From assembly GCA_021769135.1 (NCBI GenBank), contig JAETTM010000030.1, positions 1-49,975 of the forward strand: a DNA stretch of 49,975 bases, given 5' to 3'. The translations under genes were made by a program, and so were the position numbers. The stretch is from Lachnospiraceae bacterium. GTDB lineage: Bacteria > Bacillota > Clostridia > Lachnospirales > Lachnospiraceae. Shown one piece after another: positions 15,884 to 26,689 of the stretch; position 1 is the stretch's first letter, and every line of letters starts with the position of its first letter. Below the pieces are notes generated by a model. The model had not been told where the DNA came from, made no database searches, and saw only the letters and a list, made by a program, of their open reading frames with translations.

Positions 15884-16953
15884 AATCCACCCTCTTTGCC
15901 GCTTTTATCTTTGACTACCGTATTAAAATATTCCCTTACCTTCCCCAAATCCTCCTTATTTTCTTTGGAAACGGCGCCTACTAGATTTTGGACGAGACAG
16001 TCTACGCTCATCCGCTTTTCCCCGTAATAATAACCGGTAAGCATTGTCTGATAATAAACGGAAACCGCCTCGGCCGTGCTCATCACCGCCGCCGGTTTGT
16101 CAATCCTATGCCCATAGGAAGAAACCCCTTCCCGCAATTCGTGGTATGTAGATGCCAGCAGCTCGGCCACATCCTCATCCGCTTTCATATGGACATTGCT
16201 TTCCTTTGCCAGCTTGTTCACTTCATTCAATATAATCTGCTTTTCCACAGCCACTTCCCGAACCGGCATAACCGTTTCAAAATTAAACCGGCGTTTCAGT
16301 GCGCTGCTCATTTCATTCACGCCCTTATCCCTCGTATTCGCCGTACCGATAACATTAAAGCCGGGGCGGGCGAACAAAAAGCCCTGCTCCCCCAGCTCCG
16401 GCACATTCAATATCTTATCGCTCATAACGCTGATTAAACTATCCTGTATTTCCGCCGGGGTTCTGGTTATTTCCTCGAATCGGGTCAATATCCCTTTCTC
16501 CATGCCTATATAAAGAGGCGCCGGCACAAGCGCCTCCCGGCTTGGACCCTTGGCTAACAGCAGAGCATAATTCCAGGAATACTTTATCATGTCCTCCGTA
16601 GTTCCTGCCGTTCCCTGAATCGTATTGGTACTCACCCCGCTGATAGCTGCGGACAGCAGTTCGGAAAGCATCGTCTTCGCCGTACCCGGCTCCCCCACCA
16701 GCATCAGCCCCCGGTTTCCCGCAAGGGTGACGATGCACCGTTCCACCAGCGCATCATTCCCATAATATTTCTTTTCAACCCTGACTTCCTTCCCATTATA
16801 TTCTATTGGCTGGGTACTTCCCAGGATGAAAGCGCGTACCGCCTTTGGCGATAAGCGCCAGTTTTCCGGGCAGCGCCCCGTATCATTGCTTTTCAAAGCA
16901 TCCAGTTCTTCCTTATATTTCACCTCTACCGGCGGTTTGATACTCTCCTGCAT
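15844..16953 (-). CDS. MoxR-type AAA+ ATPase (YehL-like)
   Basis: A 369-residue AAA+ ATPase. Walker A is GEPGTAKT at residues 87-94. The Walker B region is ILTRFEEITRTPAEIQDSLISVMSD, where the usual first acidic residue is replaced by Phe while the catalytic EE pair remains. Sensor 1 is VIGTANTRDKGVNEMSSALKRRF, with the Arg-finger region following. It is the first gene of the operon and the likely motor that remodels or loads a client with the VWA protein. The histidine kinase gene ends 67 bases upstream with no terminator in between, so read-through is possible. SD is weak (AAGAAGAA). Confidence 0.9.
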   Translation of the reverse strand: MQESIKPPVEVKYKEELDALKSNDTGRCPENWRLSPKAVRAFILGSTQPIEYNGKEVRVEKKYYGNDALVERCIVTLAGNRGLMLVGEPGTAKTMLSELLSAAISGVSTNTIQGTAGTTEDMIKYSWNYALLLAKGPSREALVPAPLYIGMEKGILTRFEEITRTPAEIQDSLISVMSDKILNVPELGEQGFLFARPGFNVIGTANTRDKGVNEMSSALKRRFNFETVMPVREVAVEKQIILNEVNKLAKESNVHMKADEDVAELLASTYHELREGVSSYGHRIDKPAAVMSTAEAVSVYYQTMLTGYYYGEKRMSVDCLVQNLVGAVSKENKEDLGKVREYFNTVVKDKSGKEGGLWKQYYDARKWLK

Positions 16954-17020
16954 TTCTTCTTATGCCCCATGTCTTTCTTTCATCTTGTAAATGCCTATTC
17001 CCGCGAGTTTCTTTACTCCC

Positions 17021-20000
17021 TTATTCAAGCACTTTGTCCAAAGTTTTAAGCAATAAGTTGATGTCAATCGGCTTGGCAATATGGCCGTTCATGCCGCATT
17101 TCAAGGCTTCCTGTTTATCTTCCTCAAAGGCGTTGGCAGTCATTGCCAGTATCGGAACGGATGCCAGTTCCTTGTTTTCCAGCCTGCGTATTTCCCTGGT
17201 AGCCTCGTAGCCGTTCATAACCGGCATTTGGACATCCATGAGTATCAGCTGATAATATCCGGGCTCTGACTTTTTCAGCATCTCCACAGCCGCCTTTCCG
17301 TCATCTGCTATTTCCGTGGTAAATCCCGCATCCCCTAAAATCGCTTCCGCAATTTCCTGGTTCAGTGCATTATCCTCTGCCAGGAGTATGCGGCCGGTAT
17401 ATATTTTTTCCTGAATTCCAGCCCCATCCTTTTCTTTTCCGTCATCCGCATTAATCACGGAATACAGACAGCTTCTAAGCTCCGATAAAAACAGCGGCTT
17501 GCTGCAGAACGCCGACACCCCGGCTTCCTTTGCTTCCTCTTCGATTTCGGACCAGTCATAGGCAGTTAAAACGATAATCGGCACATCGTCGCCCATTTCT
17601 TTCCGTATTCTTCTGGCCACTTCAATCCCGTTCATATCGGGCAACAGCCAATCCAAAATATATACAAAATAATTGTCCCCGCGGACAACGGCCTGATGGG
17701 TACGCAATACCGCTTCCTTCCCCGATAAGGTCCACTCCGCCCGCATTCCCAGCTGGCCCAGCATATAGGATACGCTGTCGCATGTATTAAAGTCATCGTC
17801 CACTACCAGCGCCCTGCAATTTTTCAATTCCGGGATATCCTGCTGTTCTTTCGGCCCTGTATGAAGCCGGAAAGTAAATTTGACAACGAACTCTGTTCCT
17901 ACCCCCTGCTCGCTCTTCACATCGATGGAACCGTTCATCATATCCACAATGTTCTTTGTAATTGCCATCCCCAGGCCAGTTCCTGGGATTCCGCTTATGG
18001 TAGTAGTCTTCTCCCTTTCAAAAGGCTCGAAAATATGCCTTATGAATTCTTCGCTCATTCCAATTCCGTTATCTTTAATATGGAATTCATAGTTGGCATA
18101 TCCCGGCTGTGCCCCGCCCTTTTCCATAATCCTCATGCTCACAATTCCGCCTGCGCCCGTATATTTAACGGAATTGCTCAGCAGATTCAGCAACACCTGG
18201 TTCAGGCGCAGCTTATCGCAATAAATCTCTTCATCCATCACATCCACCGCGTCAATATAAAAATCGAGCTGCTTCGCATGGACATCAGCCTGTATAATAT
18301 TGCGCAGGCCGTGCAGGATGTCCGGCAGGCTGCATAATTTTTCTTCCAGATGAATCCGGCCGCTTTCTATCCTGCTCATGTCAAGGACATCGTTAATCAG
18401 GCTTAACAGATGATTCCCCGATGTCATAATCTTCTTCAGGTATTCTTCCACCTGCTCCTTTTGTTCAATATGGGTAATCGCCAAAGCGGTAAAGCCGACA
18501 ATCGCATTCATCGGTGTCCGGATATCATGGGACATATTGGAAAGAAATACGCTCTTCGCCTTGCTGGCCCTGTTGGCCTGCAAAAGCGCGTCTTCCAGCA
18601 TCCTTTTCTTCTCCATTTCACCCCTGATTTCCGTATCCACGCTATGTATGCCCAGAACAATACCGTGCCTTCCCTCCCAATTTCCTGAACGAACGACTTT
18701 CATCTGGTAATACTCCATTTTACCATCCTTGCAGGTACGGTAATTGATGCAGTACGGATTTTTTTCCTCCAGCTCTTCTTTTAGCTTTTCCCTGGAAAAT
18801 GCCTCCCCAAGCATCTTCCTGTCCTCTTCATGCACATATTCCTGTATGTAAAACCCTATGCAATCATCAAATGCAATGTTGCTGGAAATCAGCGAATCCG
18901 GCATCTTCCAGCTATTTTCATCATATCTTAAGGTTGTTCCTATGCCCGTATCCAAATCAAAGAAATAAACTAAGTTATAGTCAATGCTCAGCGCCTGAAT
19001 CAGTTCCATCTGGCGCCTTTCCATCCTCTTCTCCCTTTGCTTCTGCACTGTACAATCCAAAAGGAACCGCTGGTAAACCAATTCCCCATTTTCCATTAAA
19101 AGTTTAATATTGCCCATTACGTGGATAATTTCCCCGTTCTTATGCCGCACCCGGTATTCCACGCTGACGCTGTCCCCGGCCTCTTTCAGCCCAGCTATGC
19201 ATTCCCTTAATTTTCCCCTGTCCTCTTCCACCACCGTGGATGCCACCATATTGAACCCTGCTGCCACTAATTCTTCCTGGGATTCGTACCCCAGGATTTT
19301 AAGCGCCGCCCTGTTAATGCTGAGTATCCTCGAGCCATCCAGCGTATGGCATATTATCCCGCTTTCCATAGTGGTAAAAATGGCTTCCAGTGTACGGTTC
19401 TTATTTATGATTTCCTGTTCATAATCCCGCTCTTTGGTTATGTCAATGGCTACTCCCACCGTTCCCGCCACGCTTCCGTCCAGGTCATACAATGGAGATT
19501 TGTACGTCATAAGCGTCCTCATGCCCATCCCCGTGGTAATCACTTCTTCAGATACGCAGGTTTCCTCCCTTTCCATGACTATCCGTTCAGATTCGATACA
19601 TGCCGGGTCATCATTCTCCACATCCCAGATATAGGCATGGCGCTGCCCTTCCACCTGTTCCCTGGTCTTGTTGACCATCCGGCAAAAGCTGTCATTTACC
19701 TTCTTATGGATACCATTTTTATCCTTATACCAAATGAGATTGGGAATATTATTAATTGTAGCATCGAAATAATGGCTTGTCTGCCAATAATCTTTGCTCA
19801 TTTTATAGGTTTGCTGCCAACGCAAAAGATGGAACCTGACTTCCTCCCCGGACATGGGCAGCGTCCATATATCTTTGATTTCCGGCATAAACTCCCAAAG
19901 CGTATCGATCTGCCCTTTATCCGCAAGAAGAATCAGCTCCGCCTCTTTGCGCTTCGCCCCGGCCAGTGCCCTTACTGCCTCCTCCCCGTTCCTGTCATGA

Positions 20001-20164
20001 AGATTGGCAAAAATCACATCTGCCTTTGCCGCCAATGCTTCATCCGGTTCATTGCCCTCAGAAAATTCATGGGTAAAATGCTCCAATGGAGGCATTTCTT
20101 TTACCTCTTCCAATACACTGCACGGATTTCCTATCAGATAGAAATGAATATGGCAATGATACAT
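17021..20164 (-). CDS. Hybrid sensor histidine kinase with PAS domains and two receivers
   Basis: A 1047-residue cytoplasmic hybrid kinase with no membrane segment. Order: N-terminal receiver-like region (about 1-120), PAS (about 125-245), PAS (about 250-370), third PAS-like region (about 385-500), HisKA with phospho-acceptor His546 in SNMSHDIRTP, HATPase (NQVLLNLLSNSVKYT, then DNGIGM and GTGLGM), receiver 1 (VVDDD, Asp838 in LDWLLPDMNG), and receiver 2 (LLAEDNALN, Asp977 in LMDVQMPVMNG). There is no HPt domain or DNA-binding output, so a phosphorelay partner elsewhere is expected. AGGAGGAG precedes ATG 20164 and a promoter lies at 20294-20323. The gene runs towards the MoxR operon and could be co-transcribed with it. 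Confidence 0.92.
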   Translation of the reverse strand: MYHCHIHFYLIGNPCSVLEEVKEMPPLEHFTHEFSEGNEPDEALAAKADVIFANLHDRNGEEAVRALAGAKRKEAELILLADKGQIDTLWEFMPEIKDIWTLPMSGEEVRFHLLRWQQTYKMSKDYWQTSHYFDATINNIPNLIWYKDKNGIHKKVNDSFCRMVNKTREQVEGQRHAYIWDVENDDPACIESERIVMEREETCVSEEVITTGMGMRTLMTYKSPLYDLDGSVAGTVGVAIDITKERDYEQEIINKNRTLEAIFTTMESGIICHTLDGSRILSINRAALKILGYESQEELVAAGFNMVASTVVEEDRGKLRECIAGLKEAGDSVSVEYRVRHKNGEIIHVMGNIKLLMENGELVYQRFLLDCTVQKQREKRMERRQMELIQALSIDYNLVYFFDLDTGIGTTLRYDENSWKMPDSLISSNIAFDDCIGFYIQEYVHEEDRKMLGEAFSREKLKEELEEKNPYCINYRTCKDGKMEYYQMKVVRSGNWEGRHGIVLGIHSVDTEIRGEMEKKRMLEDALLQANRASKAKSVFLSNMSHDIRTPMNAIVGFTALAITHIEQKEQVEEYLKKIMTSGNHLLSLINDVLDMSRIESGRIHLEEKLCSLPDILHGLRNIIQADVHAKQLDFYIDAVDVMDEEIYCDKLRLNQVLLNLLSNSVKYTGAGGIVSMRIMEKGGAQPGYANYEFHIKDNGIGMSEEFIRHIFEPFEREKTTTISGIPGTGLGMAITKNIVDMMNGSIDVKSEQGVGTEFVVKFTFRLHTGPKEQQDIPELKNCRALVVDDDFNTCDSVSYMLGQLGMRAEWTLSGKEAVLRTHQAVVRGDNYFVYILDWLLPDMNGIEVARRIRKEMGDDVPIIVLTAYDWSEIEEEAKEAGVSAFCSKPLFLSELRSCLYSVINADDGKEKDGAGIQEKIYTGRILLAEDNALNQEIAEAILGDAGFTTEIADDGKAAVEMLKKSEPGYYQLILMDVQMPVMNGYEATREIRRLENKELASVPILAMTANAFEEDKQEALKCGMNGHIAKPIDINLLLKTLDKVLE

Positions 20165-20293
20165 GACTAATCTCCTCCTGTCTGCGCCTGTTATTTATAT
20201 TCCTTATTTATTATTTAATATATTTATCGGCATAATTTAAATATTATATTCCGTTCTTTTTTCAACATTTTGTCCATAGTGGCCTATGTTTCT

Positions 20294-20323
20294 ATTCTAA
20301 CAAGCAATAGGAGTTTATGTCAA
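20294..20323 (-). promoter_or_regulatory. Promoter of the hybrid histidine kinase gene
   Basis: On the minus strand TTGACA (20318-20323) and TAGAAT (20294-20299) are 18 bases apart. The leader to ATG 20164 would be about 125 bases and very AT-rich. Confidence 0.6.
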
Positions 20324-20367
20324 TATTTTGTCCTGATAATCACAAAATCAAGTAATAGTTTGGTCCC

Positions 20368-20443
20368 AATGTCATTAAGTGAATGGTTGTGGACGCTGGG
20401 GAAGGATAAAATCCTCCGTCGCCGCGCTATCGGGAAAATAGAC
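20368..20443 (+). repeat. Single-arm copy of the dispersed palindromic element found at 34261-34449
   Basis: From CCAATGTCATT to the CCTCCGTCGCCGCGCT segment this stretch aligns base for base, with scattered mismatches and one or two gaps, to the reverse complement of about 34389-34456. Similarity fades after GGGAAAA. The longest shared run is GATAAAATCCTCCGTCGCC. It lies in the 665-base gene-free stretch between the kinase gene and the MATE gene and has only one arm, so it cannot form the large hairpin. Confidence 0.7.
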
Positions 20444-20507
20444 CAGAATATTTGCACAAGAAATTTGAGTACGGAGTACTAGATGACGTTCTGAAGGAAT
20501 ACCCGCT

Positions 20508-20592
20508 TATGAACGAACGCCGCCACGCTCCGCGAGCCGGCTTATCGTAACAAAAGTAGCTGCGAAGCAGGGAAAAGCACCAAAGGTGTAAA
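20508..20592. repeat. Second cluster of small palindromes
   Basis: It begins with ACGAACGCCGCCACGC, as in the 4548-4640 cluster, and contains CTGC-GA-AGCAG and CACC-AAA-GGTG hairpins. An 11-base inverted repeat, GCTTCCCCCAT (20601-20611) with ATGGGGGAAGC (20670-20680), follows directly. I see no gene between 20165 and 20845; the rest of this interval is unremarkable. Confidence 0.5.
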
Positions 20593-20845
20593 ATTTATCC
20601 GCTTCCCCCATACTTTTCTGCCTTCTTAACGAAGTTTGCGGCAAAAGCTGGATTGGACGGGTAATATAGATGGGGGAAGCCGAACCAATAGTTCTCCCCT
20701 TCCGAGCCTACTTCCCCCCATCCCCTTCACATCCGCCACAAGCACAATAGCACTATATTTTAATGTTTAACTCCGAAAGTCAGATATCATAAAGACGTCA
20801 AATTGTCCATCGCTATTTTGCACAAAAAAGGAACAGGAGTTTTAT

Positions 20846-22234
20846 TTATTTTGTATCCAAAGGATCCCACACGCCCCTCACATAGCAGAGCAAAAACAGG
20901 AAAAACAGCAGCAAGTTGTGTGCAATCATGCAGGCCCACGCGGAAACCAGCCCAAATCCAAGAAATTGGGTGCAAACGAAGGTTCCTGTAATGCGGACAA
21001 GCCACATGCCAATTATATTATATACAAAAGGTGCTTTCGTCTTCCCAACTCCCATCATCAGCCCCTCAATAATAATGGAAAATCCATAAAAGGGCTCTGA
21101 AACGGCAACCATGCGCAACACTGTTCCCCCCAGGGCTATGACCGCTTCATGGGCGGAAAACAGCCTCATCAGAAATGGAGCCGAAACGAAAAGGCAGAAG
21201 CCGGAGCCTATCATCAAAACCGTTTCCAGAGGAATAAGCATGGAAGCCAACCGTTTCATCCTTTTCCCGTCATTGGCCCCATAGGCATTCCCCGCCAGGG
21301 TAGCCGCTGCCGTCTGCATCCCATAACCAGGGATATAAAAAGCCGATTCCACCGTATTGGCTATGGTGTGGGCCGCTGTTGACACCTCGCCCAGCGAATT
21401 AATCATTGCCGCAAATGCCACATACCCTAAGGAAGTTCCAAAGCGCTGCAGCATATTCGGAAACGCCACCCGCATACATGGCCTTAAAATCTGCATATCG
21501 GGGAAAAACCTCTGCCCCCTTGGCGATATCGTCCGGTGCCGCCAGAGCACGAATGTGATGCAGAACCCTCCTACGGTAAACGCAACAGCACTGGCAATGG
21601 CCGCGCCAATTACCCCAAGCCCGGCGCCCCATATGGCAACGCGCAAAGAAAATATTTCCACCTGGCGCCCCGGGTAAATCAATAGGAAATTCAGCGCCAC
21701 ATTAATCAGATTCACAAGCAGCCCGATTTTCATCGGCGATTTGGTATCCCCCGCCGAACGCAGCACCGTGCCAAAAATAATGCTCGCCGTCCTTGGCAGC
21801 ATGGGAAGATACAAAATAAAAAAATATGCAGAAGCCATCTTCTGTATTCCCGGCTTTACCTGCATCCAGACGGGTATCACCCCGCTTAAGGATACCGTCA
21901 ATATAGTAAAAAAGACACCCAGCACGCACGTAATCAAAACCGCCTGTGCAACCGCACGTTTTGCAGCATCCTGCTCCTTTGCCCCATGCGCTTTTGCAAT
22001 ATATGAAAGAAACCCCACGCCCACCGCAGAAATCGTGCTGCCAATCAGCCAGTTAATGGTTCCCGTAGAGCCTACTGCCGCTGTCGCCTCCGTTCCCAAT
22101 GATCCCACCATCGCTGTATCGATATACTGGACGGCCGTCTGCATAAGCTGCTCCAGCATTGTGGGCCATGCAAGGGTGAGGATGGCCGCCAGCATACTGC
22201 GGTCCGATATTTGTCCGCTTATCTTCTTATCCAT
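20846..22234 (-). CDS. MATE-family multidrug/toxin efflux transporter
   Basis: About 462 residues with twelve hydrophobic segments and the MATE duplication. The N-terminal half starts with LTLAWPTMLEQLMQTAVQYIDTAMVGSLG and carries AVGSTGTINWL; the second half repeats the pattern at MRVAFPNMLQRFGTSLGYVAFAAMINSLGE. These transporters export cationic drugs or metabolites using Na+ or H+ gradients; the substrate cannot be told from sequence. The frame opens at a TTG (22255), but ATG 22234 (MDKKISGQ) is the more likely start. It is divergent from pepF; the 139-base gap must hold both promoters. Confidence 0.9.
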   Translation of the reverse strand: MDKKISGQISDRSMLAAILTLAWPTMLEQLMQTAVQYIDTAMVGSLGTEATAAVGSTGTINWLIGSTISAVGVGFLSYIAKAHGAKEQDAAKRAVAQAVLITCVLGVFFTILTVSLSGVIPVWMQVKPGIQKMASAYFFILYLPMLPRTASIIFGTVLRSAGDTKSPMKIGLLVNLINVALNFLLIYPGRQVEIFSLRVAIWGAGLGVIGAAIASAVAFTVGGFCITFVLWRHRTISPRGQRFFPDMQILRPCMRVAFPNMLQRFGTSLGYVAFAAMINSLGEVSTAAHTIANTVESAFYIPGYGMQTAAATLAGNAYGANDGKRMKRLASMLIPLETVLMIGSGFCLFVSAPFLMRLFSAHEAVIALGGTVLRMVAVSEPFYGFSIIIEGLMMGVGKTKAPFVYNIIGMWLVRITGTFVCTQFLGFGLVSAWACMIAHNLLLFFLFLLCYVRGVWDPLDTK

Positions 22235-22293
22235 CCGTATCACTCTGTTCCTCAAAATATTTATGGATAAATTATATCAGCCTCAAATCATAG

Positions 22294-22322
22294 TGGCAAG
22301 GTTTTCTGTTTTATGCTATACT
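22294..22322 (+). promoter_or_regulatory. Extended -10 promoter of pepF
   Basis: TATACT (22317-22322) is preceded by TGC, an extended -10. A weak -35 (TGGCAA, 22294-22299) lies 17 bases upstream. The leader to ATG 22374 is about 45 bases. Confidence 0.5.
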
Positions 22323-22373
22323 GGCCACAGAAAACAAATACGTAACGAACAAAGGCACAGAAACGAGGTAAAA

Positions 22374-24167
22374 ATGGAACTGGCAGCGCGCAAAGATATC
22401 CCCAAAGAACTCACCTGGGATTTAACGGCTATTTATGAAACGGAAGAAAAAATGTATCAGGATGCGGAAACTCTGAAAAATTTATGCAGCCGCATGGTAC
22501 TGGATTATAAAGGGAAACTGGATACCCCGGAGATTATCAATTCCTGTCTGGATGATTTCCGGGAAGTGCAGCGTCTGCTTATGATGACCAGTTATTACTG
22601 CGACCTGGCAGTTGCGGTGGATTATTATGATGCCCATAATCAGGAGCGCAATGACGGGATTCTCCGCCTGGCATCCGAAGTCAACAGCGCCCTCAGCTTT
22701 ATTGAATGCGAAATGATGGAAAAGGACGAAGCCCTCCTACAGCAGGCCATGGAGGCCTCCCGGGAAAACAGATATTTCCTGGAAGAGCTTCTCCGCAAAA
22801 AGCCCCATCAGCTGCACCCGGAGGCAGAACGGGTATTGGCCTCCCTCTCCCAAACCATCAGTTCCCCTTACCAAATCTATAATATGACGAAAATGGCCGA
22901 TATGAAATTCCCTCCTTTTACGGCAGGGGGAAAAGAATATCCCCTGGGCTATTCTTTATTTGAAGATAATTATGAATACGAAAAAGATACCAATATCCGA
23001 CGGGCCGCTTTCCAGGCCTTTTCCAACAAAATAAGCGAGTATGAAAATGTTACTGCTGCCGCTTACAACACACAGGTCCAGACGGAAAAGACCCTGGCCA
23101 GCCTGCGGGGATTCCCTTCCGTGCTGGACAGCCTGCTTTTTCCCCAAAAGGTATCCCAGGAGCTGTATCACCGCCAAATTGATATTATCATGGAGAATTT
23201 GGCCCCCCATATGCGCAGATATGCCCGTTTGCTGAAAAAAATCCACAAACTGGATACCATGACTTTCACCGATTTGAAAATTGCCGTGGACCCGGCATAT
23301 GACCCTAAAGTTACTATCGAAGAATCCAAAGCCTATATGGAGCAAGGGCTTTCCATATTAGGGGAAGATTATGTGGATATGATAAGAGACTCCTATAACC
23401 GCCGTTTGATTGATTTTGCCCAGAATGCGGGCAAATCCACCGGGGGCTTTTGCGCCAGCCTTTATGGGAAGGATTCCTTTATCCTGCTATCCTGGAACAA
23501 CCGCATGGCGGATGTCTTCACGCTGGCCCACGAACTGGGGCATGCAGGGCATTTCAAAGCCTGCCATGGCAGCCAGCCGATTTTTGCTACGGATGTTTCC
23601 ACCTATTTCGTGGAAGCCCCTTCCACTATGAACGAACTGCTGATGGCACATTACTTGTTAAAAACAAATACAGAACCCCGGTTCCGCCGCTGGGTATTGT
23701 CCTGCATCATAGGCAATACTTATTATCACAATTTCGTTACCCATCTGCTGGAAGCCGCCTACCAAAGGGAAGTCTACCGCATTGTCGATAAGGGCGGCAG
23801 CGTAAATGCGCAGTCCTTAAACCGCCTTATGAAAGAAACCTTACAGAAATTCTGGGGGGATGATGTGGTTATCTCCGATGCCGCCGCCCATGCATGGATG
23901 CGCCAGCCCCATTATTATATGGGATTGTACTCCTATACCTACAGCGCCGGGCTGACCATCGCTACCCAGGCATGCAAACGGATTGAACAGGAAGGGCAGC
24001 CGGCTGTGGAGGACTGGAAAAAGGTTCTAGCCGCAGGGAATACGTTGGACCCCATAGGCCTGGCCAGACTGGCCGGCATCGATATCACTACCGATGCCCC
24101 GCTGCTTAATACCATCGCCTATATCGGGGAAATCATTGATGAAATCGAGCGTCTGACTCTCCTATAA
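22374..24167 (+). CDS. pepF: Oligoendopeptidase F (M3 family)
   Basis: A cytoplasmic zinc metallopeptidase of 597 residues that cleaves short peptides. The zinc site HELGH is at residues 386-390 (TLAHELGHAGH), and the third ligand Glu follows in EAPSTMNE. The N-terminal helical domain is typical (ELTWDLTAIYETEEKMYQD), and the C-terminal block contains the family residues WMRQPHYYMGLYSYTYSAGL. The frame is open upstream to 21741, but ATG 22374 is chosen because GAGGT sits five bases before it and the family N-terminus starts here. It is a single gene ended by the hairpin at 24219-24262. Confidence 0.95.
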   Translation: MELAARKDIPKELTWDLTAIYETEEKMYQDAETLKNLCSRMVLDYKGKLDTPEIINSCLDDFREVQRLLMMTSYYCDLAVAVDYYDAHNQERNDGILRLASEVNSALSFIECEMMEKDEALLQQAMEASRENRYFLEELLRKKPHQLHPEAERVLASLSQTISSPYQIYNMTKMADMKFPPFTAGGKEYPLGYSLFEDNYEYEKDTNIRRAAFQAFSNKISEYENVTAAAYNTQVQTEKTLASLRGFPSVLDSLLFPQKVSQELYHRQIDIIMENLAPHMRRYARLLKKIHKLDTMTFTDLKIAVDPAYDPKVTIEESKAYMEQGLSILGEDYVDMIRDSYNRRLIDFAQNAGKSTGGFCASLYGKDSFILLSWNNRMADVFTLAHELGHAGHFKACHGSQPIFATDVSTYFVEAPSTMNELLMAHYLLKTNTEPRFRRWVLSCIIGNTYYHNFVTHLLEAAYQREVYRIVDKGGSVNAQSLNRLMKETLQKFWGDDVVISDAAAHAWMRQPHYYMGLYSYTYSAGLTIATQACKRIEQEGQPAVEDWKKVLAAGNTLDPIGLARLAGIDITTDAPLLNTIAYIGEIIDEIERLTLL

Positions 24168-24218
24168 AATCCTGGAAACGGCATAATTTCATTGGGGAGT
24201 ATAATGTTATCCTGATAA

Positions 24219-24262
24219 ATTTCCCGGAGATTCCGTATACCGAAACCTCCGGGAATTATTTT
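24219..24262 (+). terminator. Terminator after pepF
   Basis: TTCCCGGAG and CTCCGGGAA form a stem with a ~17-base loop and are followed by TTATTTT. It lies about 55 bases after the pepF stop. A smaller hairpin (ATCCATG-TTTA-CATGG, about 24288-24305) follows. Confidence 0.75.
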
Positions 24263-24342
24263 CACTCCTGCGGGCAATGAGGAAGCTATCCATGTTTACA
24301 TGGGTATTTGACAAATGCCGCGTGGCTATTGACGCTGCGCTA

Positions 24343-26475
<2,133 letters not shown>

Positions 26476-26528
26476 CTACAAATATTTTATGTTATTTTGA
26501 AAAAATTGCTACTTTTAGTCGAAATAAT

Positions 26529-26553
26529 AACCCCGCTGCAAGCAACGGGGCAT
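26529..26553. repeat. Short palindrome, second copy of the 193-283 repeat
   Basis: AACCCCGCTGCAAGCAACGG plus GGCAT forms a small hairpin (CCCCG/CGGGG). The last 16 bases are identical to 268-283. It lacks the inner 15-bp inverted repeat of the other copy. It sits upstream of the large collagen-like gene. Confidence 0.6.
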
Positions 26554-26602
26554 CCGATAAAACCTGGTAAATTGTTCCGGGTACAACTTTTTACATCATG
26601 TA

Positions 26603-26631
26603 CCAAGGCCCTTCCACGGGCAGGGCCTTGG
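26603..26631 (-). terminator. Strong hairpin after the glycosyltransferase gene
   Basis: CCAAGGCCCT (26603-26612) pairs perfectly with AGGGCCTTGG (26622-26631). It is about 60 bases past the glycosyltransferase stop at 26690. The T-rich tract is better on the plus strand side (CATATTTTAATTTT), so its strand preference is uncertain. Confidence 0.55.
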
Positions 26632-26689
26632 CATATTTTAATTTTGCAAAATGGAAATCGAAGCCTGCTACAAACACGCTGCTGGAAAT

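Noticed and set aside
6184-16953. A gas-vesicle or cobalt/magnesium chelatase operon, suggested by the MoxR plus VWA pair
   Set aside because: No chelatase large subunit or gas-vesicle genes; SWIM, DUF5682 and DUF4132 partners fit the yeh-type set instead.
20270-20482. 70-residue plus-strand frame in the spacer upstream of the kinase gene
   Set aside because: It overlaps the promoter and the dispersed repeat, and shows no SD or family resemblance.
21741-22373. N-terminal extension of pepF to an upstream ATG
   Set aside because: The extension is antisense to the MATE gene, while ATG 22374 has a good SD and matches the family start.
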